A stretch of 64,000 nt of DNA from Paenibacillus hemerocallicola (GTDB taxonomy: Bacteria > Bacillota > Bacilli > Paenibacillales > NBRC-103111), in the NCBI RefSeq assembly GCF_006265175.1, contig NZ_VDCQ01000006.1:130074-194073 (forward strand), read 5' to 3'. Under the pieces are notes generated by a model that did no database searches, was not told the DNA's origin, and worked only from the letters and a program-made list of their open reading frames with translations. Position numbers and translations under genes: made by a program. Every line of letters begins with the position of its first letter. Position 1 is the first letter of the stretch. Below are positions 33,578-43,365 of the stretch, one piece after another.

Positions 33578-36216
33578 TGGCCAAGGACGGTGCATCGGGA
33601 TACGCCGATCTGTATGAGAGTTCTTTGCTGCCCTTGGACGAAGGAAACGAGCCGAACGTGTACGCGCAAGTGATCGTGGATGTGCCGGCCAAGCAAACGA
33701 ACAGGCCTTTCGATTACGTCGTGCCGGAGGAACTGAGGGCATGGATCGGGATCGGCAGCCGCGTAGGGGTGCCTTTCGGCCCGCGCACTTTGCAAGGCTT
33801 CGTCGTCGGACTGTCGGCGAAGTCGGATATGGCGGCCGGCAAGCTGAAGAAGATCGAGCAGGTGCTCGATTTGGTGCCGCCGCTCAATCCGGAGCTGGTG
33901 CAGCTGGCCGATTGGATGAGCCGCACTTATGTTTGTCACGAAATAACCGCCTTGCAAGCGATGATCCCCGGTGCGCTTAAAGCCAAATACGAGAAAATGA
34001 TCGCTGTAGCGGATCGACCGGAGCGGATCGATTCGAGACAGCCGTCAGACGGCGAAGGACAGACGATGCTGTTTGCCGGAAGCGCGGAGGAGGACGCGAT
34101 CGTCGCGTTCGTCCGTCAGAAATCGGCCGTTAGCACGGAGGCGATGCTGAACCGTTTTCCGGATTCGGGACCGCTGCTGAAGCATATGCTGGAGCAAGGG
34201 ACGTTAGTGGAAGTACAGACGGTCAAGGACCGGCTGCAGGCCAAAAGAATTCTCTACGTCGAGCCCGCCGCGGAAGCGGAGGCGCTGCTGGAGCATAGCC
34301 GGAGCCTACCGTCGAACGCGAAGCGGCAAATGGAAGTGCTGGCTTACTTCTCCGAAAATCCGGAGCCTGTTCCGCTTTCCGAATTGAGCGAGAAGCTGAA
34401 CGTCGGCGCCGGAACGGTCAAAGGATTGGCGGAGAAAGGGTGGCTGACGGTCCGGGAGCGGGAAGTGTTCCGCGATCCGTACGAGGGCCGGAAGTTCGAC
34501 AGGACGTCGCCGCTGCCGCTGACCGAGCAGCAAAGGGAGGCTCTCGATCCGATTTCGTCCTCGCTGGACAAGAAAGAGCACAACGTATTCCTGCTGCACG
34601 GGGTAACCGGAAGCGGCAAGACGGAGGTGTACCTTCAGGCGATACAGCAGTGTCTCGATCAGGGTCGGGAGGCGATCGTGCTGGTCCCGGAAATTTCGCT
34701 TACCCCGCAGATGGTGGAACGGTTCAAAGGCCGATTCGGTGACGCCGTCGCCGTTATGCACAGCAGACTGTCGCAAGGGGAGAGGTACGACGAATGGCGC
34801 AAAATCGGCTTGAAGCGCGTCAGTGTCGTGATCGGCGCCCGTTCCGCCGTATTTGCGCCTTTTGCGAATTTGGGACTCATCATTATCGACGAGGAGCATG
34901 AATCTTCCTACAAGCAGGAAGAAAGTCCGAAATACCACGCAAGGGACGTGGCGATCCAGCGGGCTTCCCGCCACGGAGCGGCTGTCGTGCTCGGATCGGC
35001 TACGCCGTCGCTGGAGAGCTTCGCCAGAACGGGGATGCGTTCGTCGGACGGCGCCGGCAACGAAGCTGCGCCGTACCGGCTGCTGACGATGGCCGACCGC
35101 GTGGAAGGCCGTCCGCTGCCCGCCGTCCATATCGTCGATCTGCGAGAGGAATTGAAAGAAGGAAACCGGTCGATGTTCAGCCGGGGGCTGTATAAAGCGA
35201 TCGAAGAACGGTTACACAAGAAAGAACAGACCGTTTTGCTGCTCAACCGGCGCGGTTATTCGACGTTCGTCATGTGCCGCTCGTGCGGATTCGTCGTCCA
35301 ATGCCCCCACTGCGACATTTCTTTGACCTACCATCAGGTGTCGAGGTCGATGCGCTGCCATTATTGCGGTTTGTCGCAGCCCGAACCGAAAACATGCCCG
35401 AGCTGCGACAGCGAGCATATCCGTTATTTCGGCACGGGCACGCAGCGGGTCGAGGAGGAGCTCGGCAAGCTGTTTCCGGGTATACGCGTCATCCGGATGG
35501 ACGTAGACACGACGTCGGAGAAAGGATCGCACGAACGGCTGCTGACCCGGTTCCGCAACAAGCAGGCCGACGTTCTGCTCGGCACGCAAATGGTCGCCAA
35601 AGGTCTCGATTTCCCGGACGTGACGCTGGTCGGCGTCATAGCCGCGGATACGGTGCTCCATTTGCCGGATTTCCGGGCTGCCGAGAAAACGTTCCAGCTG
35701 CTGACCCAGGTGGCCGGACGCGCGGGACGGCACAAGCTGCCCGGAGAAGTGTTCATTCAGACGTATACGCCCGATCATTACAGTATCGTTACGGCCAGCG
35801 GGCACGACTATAAAGCGTTTCTCGACAACGAGCTGGAAATGCGCAAAATGCGCGGTTATCCTCCCTATTGCGAGCTGGCTCTCGTTACGTTTTCGCACGA
35901 ACAGGTACCCATGCTCGTTCGCGCGGGCGAGTCGTTTGTCGCGAGATTGAAAGACAGCTGGCAGCGGTCGCGGCATAAGACGGAAGCCGATCGGTCCCCT
36001 TACGATGCTTCGACGTCCTATTTCGAGGTGTATGGCCCGGTCGCCTCCCCTATCCCGAGAATCAAAGATAGATATCGGTTCCAATGCATGGTAAAATATC
36101 GGGTGGGTGTCGACGTCTCGGGCATGCTGACGGAAACGGCCGCCGCTTTCGACGAAACGGTCCGTCAGGAAAAGCTGCTGATCAGCATCGACGTAAACCC
36201 GCAAGTGCTTATGTAG
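33577..36216 (+). CDS. priA: Primosomal replication protein N' (PriA helicase)
   Basis: 879 aa, longer than E. coli PriA (732) and comparable to other Paenibacillus PriA. It restarts stalled replication forks by loading the replicative helicase. The 3' DNA-binding domain occupies about 25-130 (ANVDVPAKQ-type start VIVDVPAKQTNRPFDYVVP). Walker A is LLHGVTGSGKTEVY near 345, the DEEH box near 438. Eight zinc cysteines lie in CRSCGFVVQCPHCD and CHYCGLSQPEPKTCPSC (about 565-610). An extra segment with a winged-helix-like part sits at about 140-300. The first 27 residues (MAKDGASGYADLYESS) are not conserved in my memory of the family, but the ATG couples perfectly to the coaBC stop. Confidence 0.95.
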   Translation: MAKDGASGYADLYESSLLPLDEGNEPNVYAQVIVDVPAKQTNRPFDYVVPEELRAWIGIGSRVGVPFGPRTLQGFVVGLSAKSDMAAGKLKKIEQVLDLVPPLNPELVQLADWMSRTYVCHEITALQAMIPGALKAKYEKMIAVADRPERIDSRQPSDGEGQTMLFAGSAEEDAIVAFVRQKSAVSTEAMLNRFPDSGPLLKHMLEQGTLVEVQTVKDRLQAKRILYVEPAAEAEALLEHSRSLPSNAKRQMEVLAYFSENPEPVPLSELSEKLNVGAGTVKGLAEKGWLTVREREVFRDPYEGRKFDRTSPLPLTEQQREALDPISSSLDKKEHNVFLLHGVTGSGKTEVYLQAIQQCLDQGREAIVLVPEISLTPQMVERFKGRFGDAVAVMHSRLSQGERYDEWRKIGLKRVSVVIGARSAVFAPFANLGLIIIDEEHESSYKQEESPKYHARDVAIQRASRHGAAVVLGSATPSLESFARTGMRSSDGAGNEAAPYRLLTMADRVEGRPLPAVHIVDLREELKEGNRSMFSRGLYKAIEERLHKKEQTVLLLNRRGYSTFVMCRSCGFVVQCPHCDISLTYHQVSRSMRCHYCGLSQPEPKTCPSCDSEHIRYFGTGTQRVEEELGKLFPGIRVIRMDVDTTSEKGSHERLLTRFRNKQADVLLGTQMVAKGLDFPDVTLVGVIAADTVLHLPDFRAAEKTFQLLTQVAGRAGRHKLPGEVFIQTYTPDHYSIVTASGHDYKAFLDNELEMRKMRGYPPYCELALVTFSHEQVPMLVRAGESFVARLKDSWQRSRHKTEADRSPYDASTSYFEVYGPVASPIPRIKDRYRFQCMVKYRVGVDVSGMLTETAAAFDETVRQEKLLISIDVNPQVLM

Positions 36217-36268
36217 GGACAGCGATGAACGTATAGAATTCCGTCTTCGAGAGGATGTGCTGTGAAGT

Positions 36269-36754
36269 ATGGCAATAAGGATAATCGTCAAAGATCCGGA
36301 TCCGGTGCTTCGGGAAAAAGCGAAGCCGGTACCGAAAATTACGCCCAATATTCATAAGCTGCTGGACGATATGGCCGACACGATGTACGACGCCGAAGGC
36401 GTCGGCTTGGCCGCGCCGCAGATCGGCATTTTAAAGCGCGTCATCGTCGTCGACGTGGGTGACGACAACGGTCTTATCGAAATGATCAATCCGGAAATCG
36501 TAAGCAAGGAAGGCGAGCAGCTCGGCCAAGAAGGGTGCCTCAGCATTCCCGGCTTGAGAGGCGACGTCAACCGGGCGATGAAAGTTACGGTAAAGGGGCT
36601 TGACCGCAATGGCGACGAAATCGTCATTACCGGCTCGGAGCTGCTGGCCAGAGCGTTTCAGCACGAGGTCGACCATCTGAACGGCGTCCTGTTCACCGAC
36701 TTGGCGCAAAGCGTATACCGCGAAGAGGAACGGCAAAAAAAAGGCGAGGAGTGA
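36269..36754 (+). CDS. def: Peptide deformylase
   Basis: 161 aa. Removes the formyl group from nascent N-terminal methionine. All three metal motifs are present: [10 protein letters not shown] (about 44-53), EGCLSIPG (about 89-96) with the metal-ligand Cys, and HEVDHLNG (about 132-139) with the two His and the catalytic Glu. The start codon has no ideal ribosome site (GAGAGGATG lies about 14 nt upstream). fmt, whose product adds the formyl group, begins 4 nt after the stop. Confidence 0.96.
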   Translation: MAIRIIVKDPDPVLREKAKPVPKITPNIHKLLDDMADTMYDAEGVGLAAPQIGILKRVIVVDVGDDNGLIEMINPEIVSKEGEQLGQEGCLSIPGLRGDVNRAMKVTVKGLDRNGDEIVITGSELLARAFQHEVDHLNGVLFTDLAQSVYREEERQKKGEE

Positions 36755-36758
36755 AGAC

Positions 36759-37700
36759 ATGAACGTCGTTTTCATGGGAACGCCCGATTTTGCCGTTCCT
36801 TCCCTTAGAACGCTTCTTGACGAAGGCTATAACGTCGTAGCCGTCATTACGCAGCCCGACCGGCCAAAAGGGCGCAAGCGCGAATTGACGCCTACGCCGG
36901 TCAAAGCGGAAGCGCTGAAGCACGGCATCCCCGTGCTTCAGCCGCTTAAGCTGCGCGATCCCGTTTCCGTAGAGGATATACGCGGTTATAGCCCGGATCT
37001 GATCGTCACAGCGGCTTACGGGCAAATTTTGCCCAAGTCGGTTCTGACGATGCCGCGGCACGGCTGCATCAACGTCCACGGCTCGCTGTTGCCCAAATAC
37101 CGGGGAGGCGCGCCGATCCAGCACGCGATCATGAAGGGCGAGCCGGTTACCGGCGTGACGATCATGTATATGGCCGAAGGACTCGATACCGGCGATATGA
37201 TCAGCCGTGTGGAGATTCCGATAACGGACGAGGATACGACCGGCACGATTTTCGATAAAATGAGCTTGGCCGGAGCCGAATTGCTGCGCCGCACTTTGCC
37301 CGATCTTCTGGCAGGACGAATCGAGGCGGTTCCGCAAAACGACGCCGAAGCTACGTACGCGTCCAACATAAGCCGCGACGACGAACGAATCGATTGGTCG
37401 AAGAGATCGCTCGAGCTGTTCAATCAGATCAGAGGGCTGAATCCTATGCCGGGCGCATTTACGCTGCTGAACGGCGAGGTGTTCAAAGTATGGGCCAGCC
37501 TCAAGCCGGGAACGTCCGCAGCCCGCACGTCCGCAACGCCCGGAACCGTTCTGCAAATGACGGACGACGGACTCGAAGTGCGGACGGGCGACGGCTCCTT
37601 ATGGCTGACGCATGTGCAGCCTGCCGGCAAAAAAGCGATGAGCGTATCCGATTTGAGGCGCGGCGCGCCGATCCCGCCGGGAACCGTATTGGGGGTTTGA
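36759..37700 (+). CDS. fmt: Methionyl-tRNA formyltransferase
   Basis: 313 aa. Formylates initiator Met-tRNA using 10-formyl-THF. The N-terminal domain shows MGTPDFAVPSL, the catalytic NVHGSLLPKYRGGAPIQ (with Asn and His) and GLDTGDM with the catalytic Asp; the C-terminal OB-like domain covers about 205-313. GAGGAG precedes the ATG within the end of def. Its partner def is upstream and rsmB follows with a 6-nt gap. Confidence 0.96.
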   Translation: MNVVFMGTPDFAVPSLRTLLDEGYNVVAVITQPDRPKGRKRELTPTPVKAEALKHGIPVLQPLKLRDPVSVEDIRGYSPDLIVTAAYGQILPKSVLTMPRHGCINVHGSLLPKYRGGAPIQHAIMKGEPVTGVTIMYMAEGLDTGDMISRVEIPITDEDTTGTIFDKMSLAGAELLRRTLPDLLAGRIEAVPQNDAEATYASNISRDDERIDWSKRSLELFNQIRGLNPMPGAFTLLNGEVFKVWASLKPGTSAARTSATPGTVLQMTDDGLEVRTGDGSLWLTHVQPAGKKAMSVSDLRRGAPIPPGTVLGV

Positions 37701-37706
37701 CCGAAT

Positions 37707-39158
37707 TTGAAACCGAACGGGCAACAACATAAGAGCGGAACGGCCAAGCCGAGCAAGCCTAAAAGCCCGCGTACGAACGGGAATGACGGGAAGCTCGGCT
37801 CGAAGCCGCCTTCCGCGAGGGAGCTGGCTCTGGCGATACTTACCCGCGTAGATACCGAGAAGGCTTACAGCAATCTGCTGCTGAATCAGACGCTGCAGAA
37901 GTACCGGCCGGAGAAAACGGAGGCCGCTCTCGTCACCGAGTTAGTATACGGCACGATACAACGGAAAAATACGATCGATTTCTTTTTGGACCGGTTCATA
38001 GCCAAAGGAAGCGCGAAGCTGGAGGCATGGGTACGCATTTTGCTGCGGCTCAGCCTGTATCAGCTGCTTTATTTGGACCGGATCCCGGAGCATGCCGCCG
38101 TCAACGAGGCAGTCAATATCGCCAAGCGGAAAGGGCATTCGGGCATTTCGGGTATGGTAAACGGAGTGCTGCGCAACGCGATTCGCCGCAAAGCGGAGCT
38201 TCACGTCCCGGATTCGCTGGACCCGGTATCCCGCATCGCCTTGAAGGAATCCCACCCGCAGTGGCTTGTCGCCGACTGGGTACGGAGATTCGGCGCCGAA
38301 ACGGCCGAACGGATGTGTCGGGCCAACAATGAGCCTCCTCGCGCCAGCGTGCGGGTCAATGCGCTAAAGCTCGCTCCGGAAGCGCTGCTCGCACGATTGA
38401 CGGAAGCGGGATACGATGCCCGTCCGTCCGGTTTGTCCCCGAGAGGAATCGTGGTGGAGAGCGGCGGCAATATGGCGCTTACGCCGTGGTACGCGGGGGG
38501 AGAGCTGTCGATCCAGGACGAGAGCTCGATGCTCGTGGCCGAGATGGTCGATCCGCAGCCGGGCATGAACGTTTTGGACTGCTGTGCGGCGCCGGGCGGC
38601 AAGGCGGCTCACATGGCCGAGCTGATGAACGATACGGGCCGCGTGCTCGCTTGCGATTTGCACGAGCATAAACGGGAGCTGATCGAGGCGCAATCGAAAC
38701 GGCTCGGTCTTCGGACGGTCGAGACGATGACGATCGATGCGAGAAAGCTGCCCGAGGCGCTCGGAGGGAAGCGGTTCGACCGCATTTTGCTGGACGCGCC
38801 ATGCTCGGGGCTCGGCGTCATTCGCCGCAAGCCGGACATCAAGTGGGCCAAGCAGCCCGAGGATGTGACGGAGATCGCCAAGCTGCAAGCCGAGCTGCTT
38901 GCCGGTATAGCGGCTCTTCTCGCCCCCGGAGGCGTTCTCGTATACAGCACCTGCACGATTTCGGAGGAGGAAAACGAGCGGGTTATCCGACGCTTTCTTC
39001 TGGATAATCCCGATTTTTCGCTGGAGCAGCCTCCGAAGCGCTTATTGGAGCGTTTGCCGGAGGGAACAGTCGCAGCAGACGGTACGGTCACCGTGCTCCC
39101 GCACCTGTTCGGTTCCGACGGATTTTTCATCGCCAGGCTGCGCAAACGGACCGAATAG
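37707..39158 (+). CDS. rsmB: 16S rRNA (cytosine(967)-C(5))-methyltransferase
   Basis: 483 aa from TTG 37707, with GGGGG about 11 nt upstream. The first 30 residues are a basic, low-complexity extension (KPNGQQHKSGTAKPSKPKSP). Then comes a NusB-like RNA-binding domain (about 35-165) and a class I SAM methyltransferase domain (about 190-483). The SAM loop is CCAAPGGKAAHMAEL near 290 and the catalytic cysteines are in DAPCSGLGVIRRKPD near 360 and YSTCTISEEENE near 413. It methylates C967 of 16S rRNA. Confidence 0.94.
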   Translation: MKPNGQQHKSGTAKPSKPKSPRTNGNDGKLGSKPPSARELALAILTRVDTEKAYSNLLLNQTLQKYRPEKTEAALVTELVYGTIQRKNTIDFFLDRFIAKGSAKLEAWVRILLRLSLYQLLYLDRIPEHAAVNEAVNIAKRKGHSGISGMVNGVLRNAIRRKAELHVPDSLDPVSRIALKESHPQWLVADWVRRFGAETAERMCRANNEPPRASVRVNALKLAPEALLARLTEAGYDARPSGLSPRGIVVESGGNMALTPWYAGGELSIQDESSMLVAEMVDPQPGMNVLDCCAAPGGKAAHMAELMNDTGRVLACDLHEHKRELIEAQSKRLGLRTVETMTIDARKLPEALGGKRFDRILLDAPCSGLGVIRRKPDIKWAKQPEDVTEIAKLQAELLAGIAALLAPGGVLVYSTCTISEEENERVIRRFLLDNPDFSLEQPPKRLLERLPEGTVAADGTVTVLPHLFGSDGFFIARLRKRTE

Positions 39159-39286
39159 GAATGGGAAACGGCCGGAAACTTTAGCTGCGCGGCCGGTTAT
39201 GCTAAAATGGATTAGAAACGCAGCGGATTCGCGAGGAGCGGGCCGCGCGTGTTATACCGATATGTGAAATTTATCAACGGGTAGGG

Positions 39287-40387
39287 ATGTTTTTGCTGAA
39301 ACCTTTAAAACCGTTAAAACCATTGGAGCCTTATGTGCCCGAGACTTTATCGGCCTATGACCTTTCCCTGGAGGACTGGCAGGCATGGCTGAAGGAAAAC
39401 GGCGAACAGTCGTTCCGGGCGGGGCAAGTATTCGATTGGCTGTATGTCAAGAGGGTCGGTTCCTTCGAGGAAATGTCCAACTTGTCCAAAGCTTTGCGGG
39501 ATAAGCTGACCTCACGCTTCAAATTCGTATCGCTCAAGGAAATTGCCCGTCAGGAGTCGAAAGACGGCACGGTCAAGTTCTTGTTCGAGCTGTCCGACAA
39601 TAACGCTATCGAGACCGTCATCATGAAGCACGATTACGGCAACAGCGTATGCGTTACGACGCAGGTCGGCTGCCGGATCGGCTGCACGTTCTGCGCCTCC
39701 ACGCTGGGCGGACTGAAGCGGAACCTGTCCTCCGGCGAGATCGTCGCACAGGTCGTACAAGCCCAGCGGCTGCTGGATGCGACCGGCGAGCGCGTCAGCA
39801 GCATCGTAATTATGGGAATCGGAGAGCCGTTCGAAAACTATGAGGCGATGCTCAAGTTTTTGAAGCTGATGAACCACGAGAAAGGTCTGAATATCGGGCA
39901 GCGCCACATCACGGTGTCTACTAGCGGTATCGTTCCGAATATTTACAAGTTCGCCGACGAAAATATGCAAATCAACTTGGCGATTTCGATCCATGCTCCC
40001 AACGACGAGCTGCGCTCCAAGCTGATGCCCGTCAACAGGCGTTATCCGTTCGCGGAGCTGGTAGAGGCGTGCAAATATTATTTGCGTACGACGGGAAGGC
40101 GCATTACGTTCGAGTACGCTCTTATGGGCGGCGTGAACGATGCCGCGGAGCACGCTCAGGAGCTGGCGTCGGTGCTGAAGGACATGCTGCCGCTTGCCCA
40201 CGTCAATCTGATTCCGGTCAACTTCGTGCTGGAGCGGGATTTCAAACGAACGGAGCGGGACGATATATTCGCATTCCAGCGTATTCTGGAAAAGCAGAAT
40301 ATCCCCGCGACGATCCGTCGGGAGCACGGCAGCGACATTGCCGCGGCTTGCGGCCAACTGCGCGCGCAGCACATGGAATCACAGTGA
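39287..40387 (+). CDS. rlmN: 23S rRNA (adenine(2503)-C(2))-methyltransferase
   Basis: 366 aa. Radical SAM enzyme methylating A2503 of 23S rRNA and A37 of some tRNAs. The cluster motif is [11 protein letters not shown] (about 125-135), and the catalytic Cys near the C-terminus lies in [10 protein letters not shown]. The N-terminus contains a short tandem [11 protein letters not shown] repeat. The start is uncertain: GGGTAGGG abuts the ATG at 39287 with no spacer, while TTG 39293 would be spaced 6 nt. A possible 11-codon leader frame at 39249-39284 with its own AGGAG ends 2 nt before the ATG. A weak promoter (TTTAGC at 39180, 17 bp, TAAAAT at 39203) lies in the 128-nt gap after rsmB. Confidence 0.95.
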   Translation: MFLLKPLKPLKPLEPYVPETLSAYDLSLEDWQAWLKENGEQSFRAGQVFDWLYVKRVGSFEEMSNLSKALRDKLTSRFKFVSLKEIARQESKDGTVKFLFELSDNNAIETVIMKHDYGNSVCVTTQVGCRIGCTFCASTLGGLKRNLSSGEIVAQVVQAQRLLDATGERVSSIVIMGIGEPFENYEAMLKFLKLMNHEKGLNIGQRHITVSTSGIVPNIYKFADENMQINLAISIHAPNDELRSKLMPVNRRYPFAELVEACKYYLRTTGRRITFEYALMGGVNDAAEHAQELASVLKDMLPLAHVNLIPVNFVLERDFKRTERDDIFAFQRILEKQNIPATIRREHGSDIAAACGQLRAQHMESQ

Positions 40388-40399
40388 GGTGAGGGGAAC

Positions 40400-41182
40400 A
40401 TGCAAACGGCGCATCGTACGGATGCCGGACTCATCCGTCTGATCAACGAAGACCGGGCCGCGGTGAGAAACGAGTGGAACGGGTTTACCCTCGCTATCGT
40501 CGCGGACGGCATGGGCGGCCACCAGGCCGGAGAAATCGCCAGTCAGATGGCGATCGAGCTCGTCGAGACGGAAATGCGGACGGTCGGCACGGATATGACG
40601 GTGGAGGAGCGGAAAGAAGCGGTACGCCTCGCTATCGCAAAGGCGAACGATACGGTATTCGAATTCGCCTCCAAGCAAGCCCGTTACCAGGGGATGGGCA
40701 CGACCGTTGTAGCCGCGCTGGCGACGTCCTACGATTTGGTTATCGGACATATCGGCGACAGCCGGGCTTATCTCGTATCGGGCGATTCGATCCGGCAATT
40801 GACGGAGGACCACTCGCTAGTGAACGAGCTGATCAAGACCGGCCAGATTACGCCGGAGGAAGCGAACGTCCATCCGCTGCGCAATGTCGTGACCCGGGCG
40901 TTGGGTACGGATAAGCAGGTCGAGGTCGACGTCATCCATAATGCTTGGCGGAACGGGGACATTCTGCTTCTGTGCAGCGACGGTCTTAGCGGACTTGTCG
41001 AGGAGCGGGAATTGTTCGAGATTATCGCGGCCCGGGAAGATTTGCAGTGGAAGGTGGATAAGCTTGTCGGTCGCGCGCTCGAGGAAGGCGGCGGAGACAA
41101 TATTACGGTTGTGCTGCTCTCCAACGACGACGCTCAAAGCGCGTACGGAACGAACGATGCGGAAAGGAGGGGTGATGCATGA
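40400..41182 (+). CDS. prpC: PP2C-type protein phosphatase (Stp1/PrpC)
   Basis: 260 aa. Metal-dependent Ser/Thr phosphatase that reverses phosphorylation by the adjacent PASTA kinase. PP2C motifs are in order: RTDAGLIRLINEDR (1-20), VADGMGGHQAGEIAS (about 34-48), GMGTTVVAAL, GHIGDSRAYL, LLCSDGLSGLV and GGGDNITVVLL with metal-binding Asp residues. GAGGTGAGGGG precedes the ATG. Its stop overlaps the kinase start (ATGA), ensuring coupled synthesis. Confidence 0.95.
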   Translation: MQTAHRTDAGLIRLINEDRAAVRNEWNGFTLAIVADGMGGHQAGEIASQMAIELVETEMRTVGTDMTVEERKEAVRLAIAKANDTVFEFASKQARYQGMGTTVVAALATSYDLVIGHIGDSRAYLVSGDSIRQLTEDHSLVNELIKTGQITPEEANVHPLRNVVTRALGTDKQVEVDVIHNAWRNGDILLLCSDGLSGLVEERELFEIIAAREDLQWKVDKLVGRALEEGGGDNITVVLLSNDDAQSAYGTNDAERRGDA

Positions 41183-43365
41183 TCGGTCACGTGCTGGGAG
41201 GACGATACGAGATTCTCGACCGCATCGGCGGCGGCGGAATGGCACTGGTTTACAAAGGACATGATATATTACTCAATCGGAAAGTCGCCGTCAAGGTGCT
41301 GCGCCAGCAGTACGTGCACGACGAAGAATTCATCCGCCGGTTTCGCAGGGAGGCCCAAGCCGCCGCATCGTTGTCGCATCCGAACGTAGTGAGCATTTAC
41401 GATGTCGGCCAGGAAGAAGAAATACATTTCATCGTGATGGAATACGTCGAGGGCAAGACGCTGAACGACTTGATCAAGGAGCGGGCCCCCCTTCCCGTCG
41501 AAGAATCGATCCGGATCGCCGGTCAAATATGCGACGCGCTCGATCATGCGCACCATAATCAGATCATCCATCGCGATATCAAACCCCACAATATTTTGAT
41601 CGGCAAAAACGGACGCGTCAAGGTGACCGATTTCGGCATCGCCCGCGCCGCGGACGCCTCGCAAATTACCCAGACCGGCTCGGTCGTCGGCTCGGTTCAT
41701 TATTTTTCCCCGGAGCATGCCAAAGGAACGTTGACCGGAGCGCAATCCGACCTGTATTCGTTAGGCATCGTCCTGTACCAGATGCTGACGGGGCGGCTTC
41801 CTTTTCTCGGCGAGAGCCCGATCAGCGTAGCGCTGAAGCATTTGCAGGAAGATGTGGAGGAGCCCCGCAAAGTAAATCCGCTCATCCCGCAAAGCGTCGA
41901 AAATATCATATTGAAATCGATGCGCAAAAAGCCGGAAGAACGATACCGCTCGGCCAAAGAGATGATGCAGGATTTCGATACGTGCTTGACGCCCGAGCGC
42001 CGAAACGAACCGAAGATCACGTTTACTTCACCCGAGTACGACGATTATGACGATAACGAGAAGACGAGGGTACTCCCGGCGATTCGCGCCGATCATTACG
42101 TCCAGGATACGCCGGACGAGGACGAACCCGAGCCGGCGCGCAAGAAGAAGGGCTGGGTAAAGCCGGTCATCTGGACGTTCGTCATCTTGCTGCTGCTCGC
42201 GCTAATGTATATGGGGGTCCGTTATGTGAAGCAATCGCTCGAGGTTCCCGAGACGGACATTCCGAATGTTGTCGGCATGCCGGTGAAGGAGGCCGAGGAG
42301 AAGCTGAAGGCGCTCCAGCTGCAAACCAAGGTCGTCACGCAGACGAATGCGCAGGTCGCCAAAGATATCGTCATCCAGCAGGACCCGACGCCGGTGCGTG
42401 TCAAAATCAACAATTTGGTTACGCTGTACGTCAGTCTGGGACCGGAAAAGCAAAAAATGCCGGACTGGAAAGGCAAAAAGGTTGGCGATGTGATCAAAAC
42501 CGAGCTCGTCCGACTAGGTATCGCCGAGTCGCAGATCGAGCAGAAGGAAGCGTCCGGCAACGAAGAGCCCGGGACGATTTTGACGCAAACCCCGGCACCC
42601 GACGAGGAATTCGATCCGAAGACGGTCGCCATCAAGCTGACGGTCAGCAAAGGCAGAGATCAATTCCCTATGCCGGATCTCATCGGATTGACCGAAGCGG
42701 AGGCACAGTCGAGGGCGAAGCTGAACGACTTGAAGCTGATCGTGGAGCAAGCGGGCACCTATAAGCAGCCTAGGGGAAAAGTATACGACCAATTCCCGTT
42801 CAAGCCGAAGGACAACGTATCGCCGGGAGCGGAAGTGAAAATATTCGTCAGCACCGGATATCCGGCCGACGCGAAAGAAGTGACCGTCTCCAAGGTCATT
42901 CCGCCGGCGGAAAAAGGCAAGGAAAGCACGATCGAAATTATATACAGCGACGCTCGCGGCGATGAGATCAAGTGGGGCAATCCGCGTAAAATTACCGATG
43001 CGCAAACGTTCGACATCCAACTGGTATTGTCTCCCGGCAAGGACGGTTCGATCACGTATATGCGCGACGGCAAGAGGTACGATGTCGATACGGTGCCATA
43101 TTCGGGCAAGACGAGTTCCTCGACGGGCAATAACGGCGCTACCCCGCCGGGAAGCGGCGGACAACAGCAGCAGGGCGGAACGCAGCAGGGCGGTGCGGGC
43201 TCGGGTACCGGAACGAGCGGCACTACCGGAGCAACGAGTGGCGGTACGACCGGAACGACCGGCGCCAACAAGCCTGCTTCCGGCACTGTCCAGTCGGGCG
43301 GAACGACGGGCGGATCCCAAACGCCGCCCACGGGTACGACTACGCCGACGGGAGGAACAAACTGA
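41179..43365 (+). CDS. prkC: PASTA-domain Ser/Thr protein kinase (PrkC/PknB)
   Basis: 728 aa. Cytoplasmic kinase domain (about 10-270) with GGGGMALVYKGHD P-loop, VAVKVLR lysine, HRDIKPHNIL and DFGIARA. An acidic juxtamembrane stretch leads to one transmembrane helix (about 326-350) and three extracellular PASTA repeats (about 352-420, 421-490, 491-560) that sense muropeptides or lipid II. A beta-rich domain (about 560-645) follows, as in other Bacillales PrkC. The end is a tail of roughly 75 residues made almost wholly of Gly, Thr, Ser, Gln and Pro, which is unusual. It controls germination, cell wall and stationary-phase responses in relatives. prpC upstream and rsgA (a known substrate) downstream are the conserved neighbours. 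Confidence 0.95.
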   Translation: MIGHVLGGRYEILDRIGGGGMALVYKGHDILLNRKVAVKVLRQQYVHDEEFIRRFRREAQAAASLSHPNVVSIYDVGQEEEIHFIVMEYVEGKTLNDLIKERAPLPVEESIRIAGQICDALDHAHHNQIIHRDIKPHNILIGKNGRVKVTDFGIARAADASQITQTGSVVGSVHYFSPEHAKGTLTGAQSDLYSLGIVLYQMLTGRLPFLGESPISVALKHLQEDVEEPRKVNPLIPQSVENIILKSMRKKPEERYRSAKEMMQDFDTCLTPERRNEPKITFTSPEYDDYDDNEKTRVLPAIRADHYVQDTPDEDEPEPARKKKGWVKPVIWTFVILLLLALMYMGVRYVKQSLEVPETDIPNVVGMPVKEAEEKLKALQLQTKVVTQTNAQVAKDIVIQQDPTPVRVKINNLVTLYVSLGPEKQKMPDWKGKKVGDVIKTELVRLGIAESQIEQKEASGNEEPGTILTQTPAPDEEFDPKTVAIKLTVSKGRDQFPMPDLIGLTEAEAQSRAKLNDLKLIVEQAGTYKQPRGKVYDQFPFKPKDNVSPGAEVKIFVSTGYPADAKEVTVSKVIPPAEKGKESTIEIIYSDARGDEIKWGNPRKITDAQTFDIQLVLSPGKDGSITYMRDGKRYDVDTVPYSGKTSSSTGNNGATPPGSGGQQQQGGTQQGGAGSGTGTSGTTGATSGGTTGTTGANKPASGTVQSGGTTGGSQTPPTGTTTPTGGTN

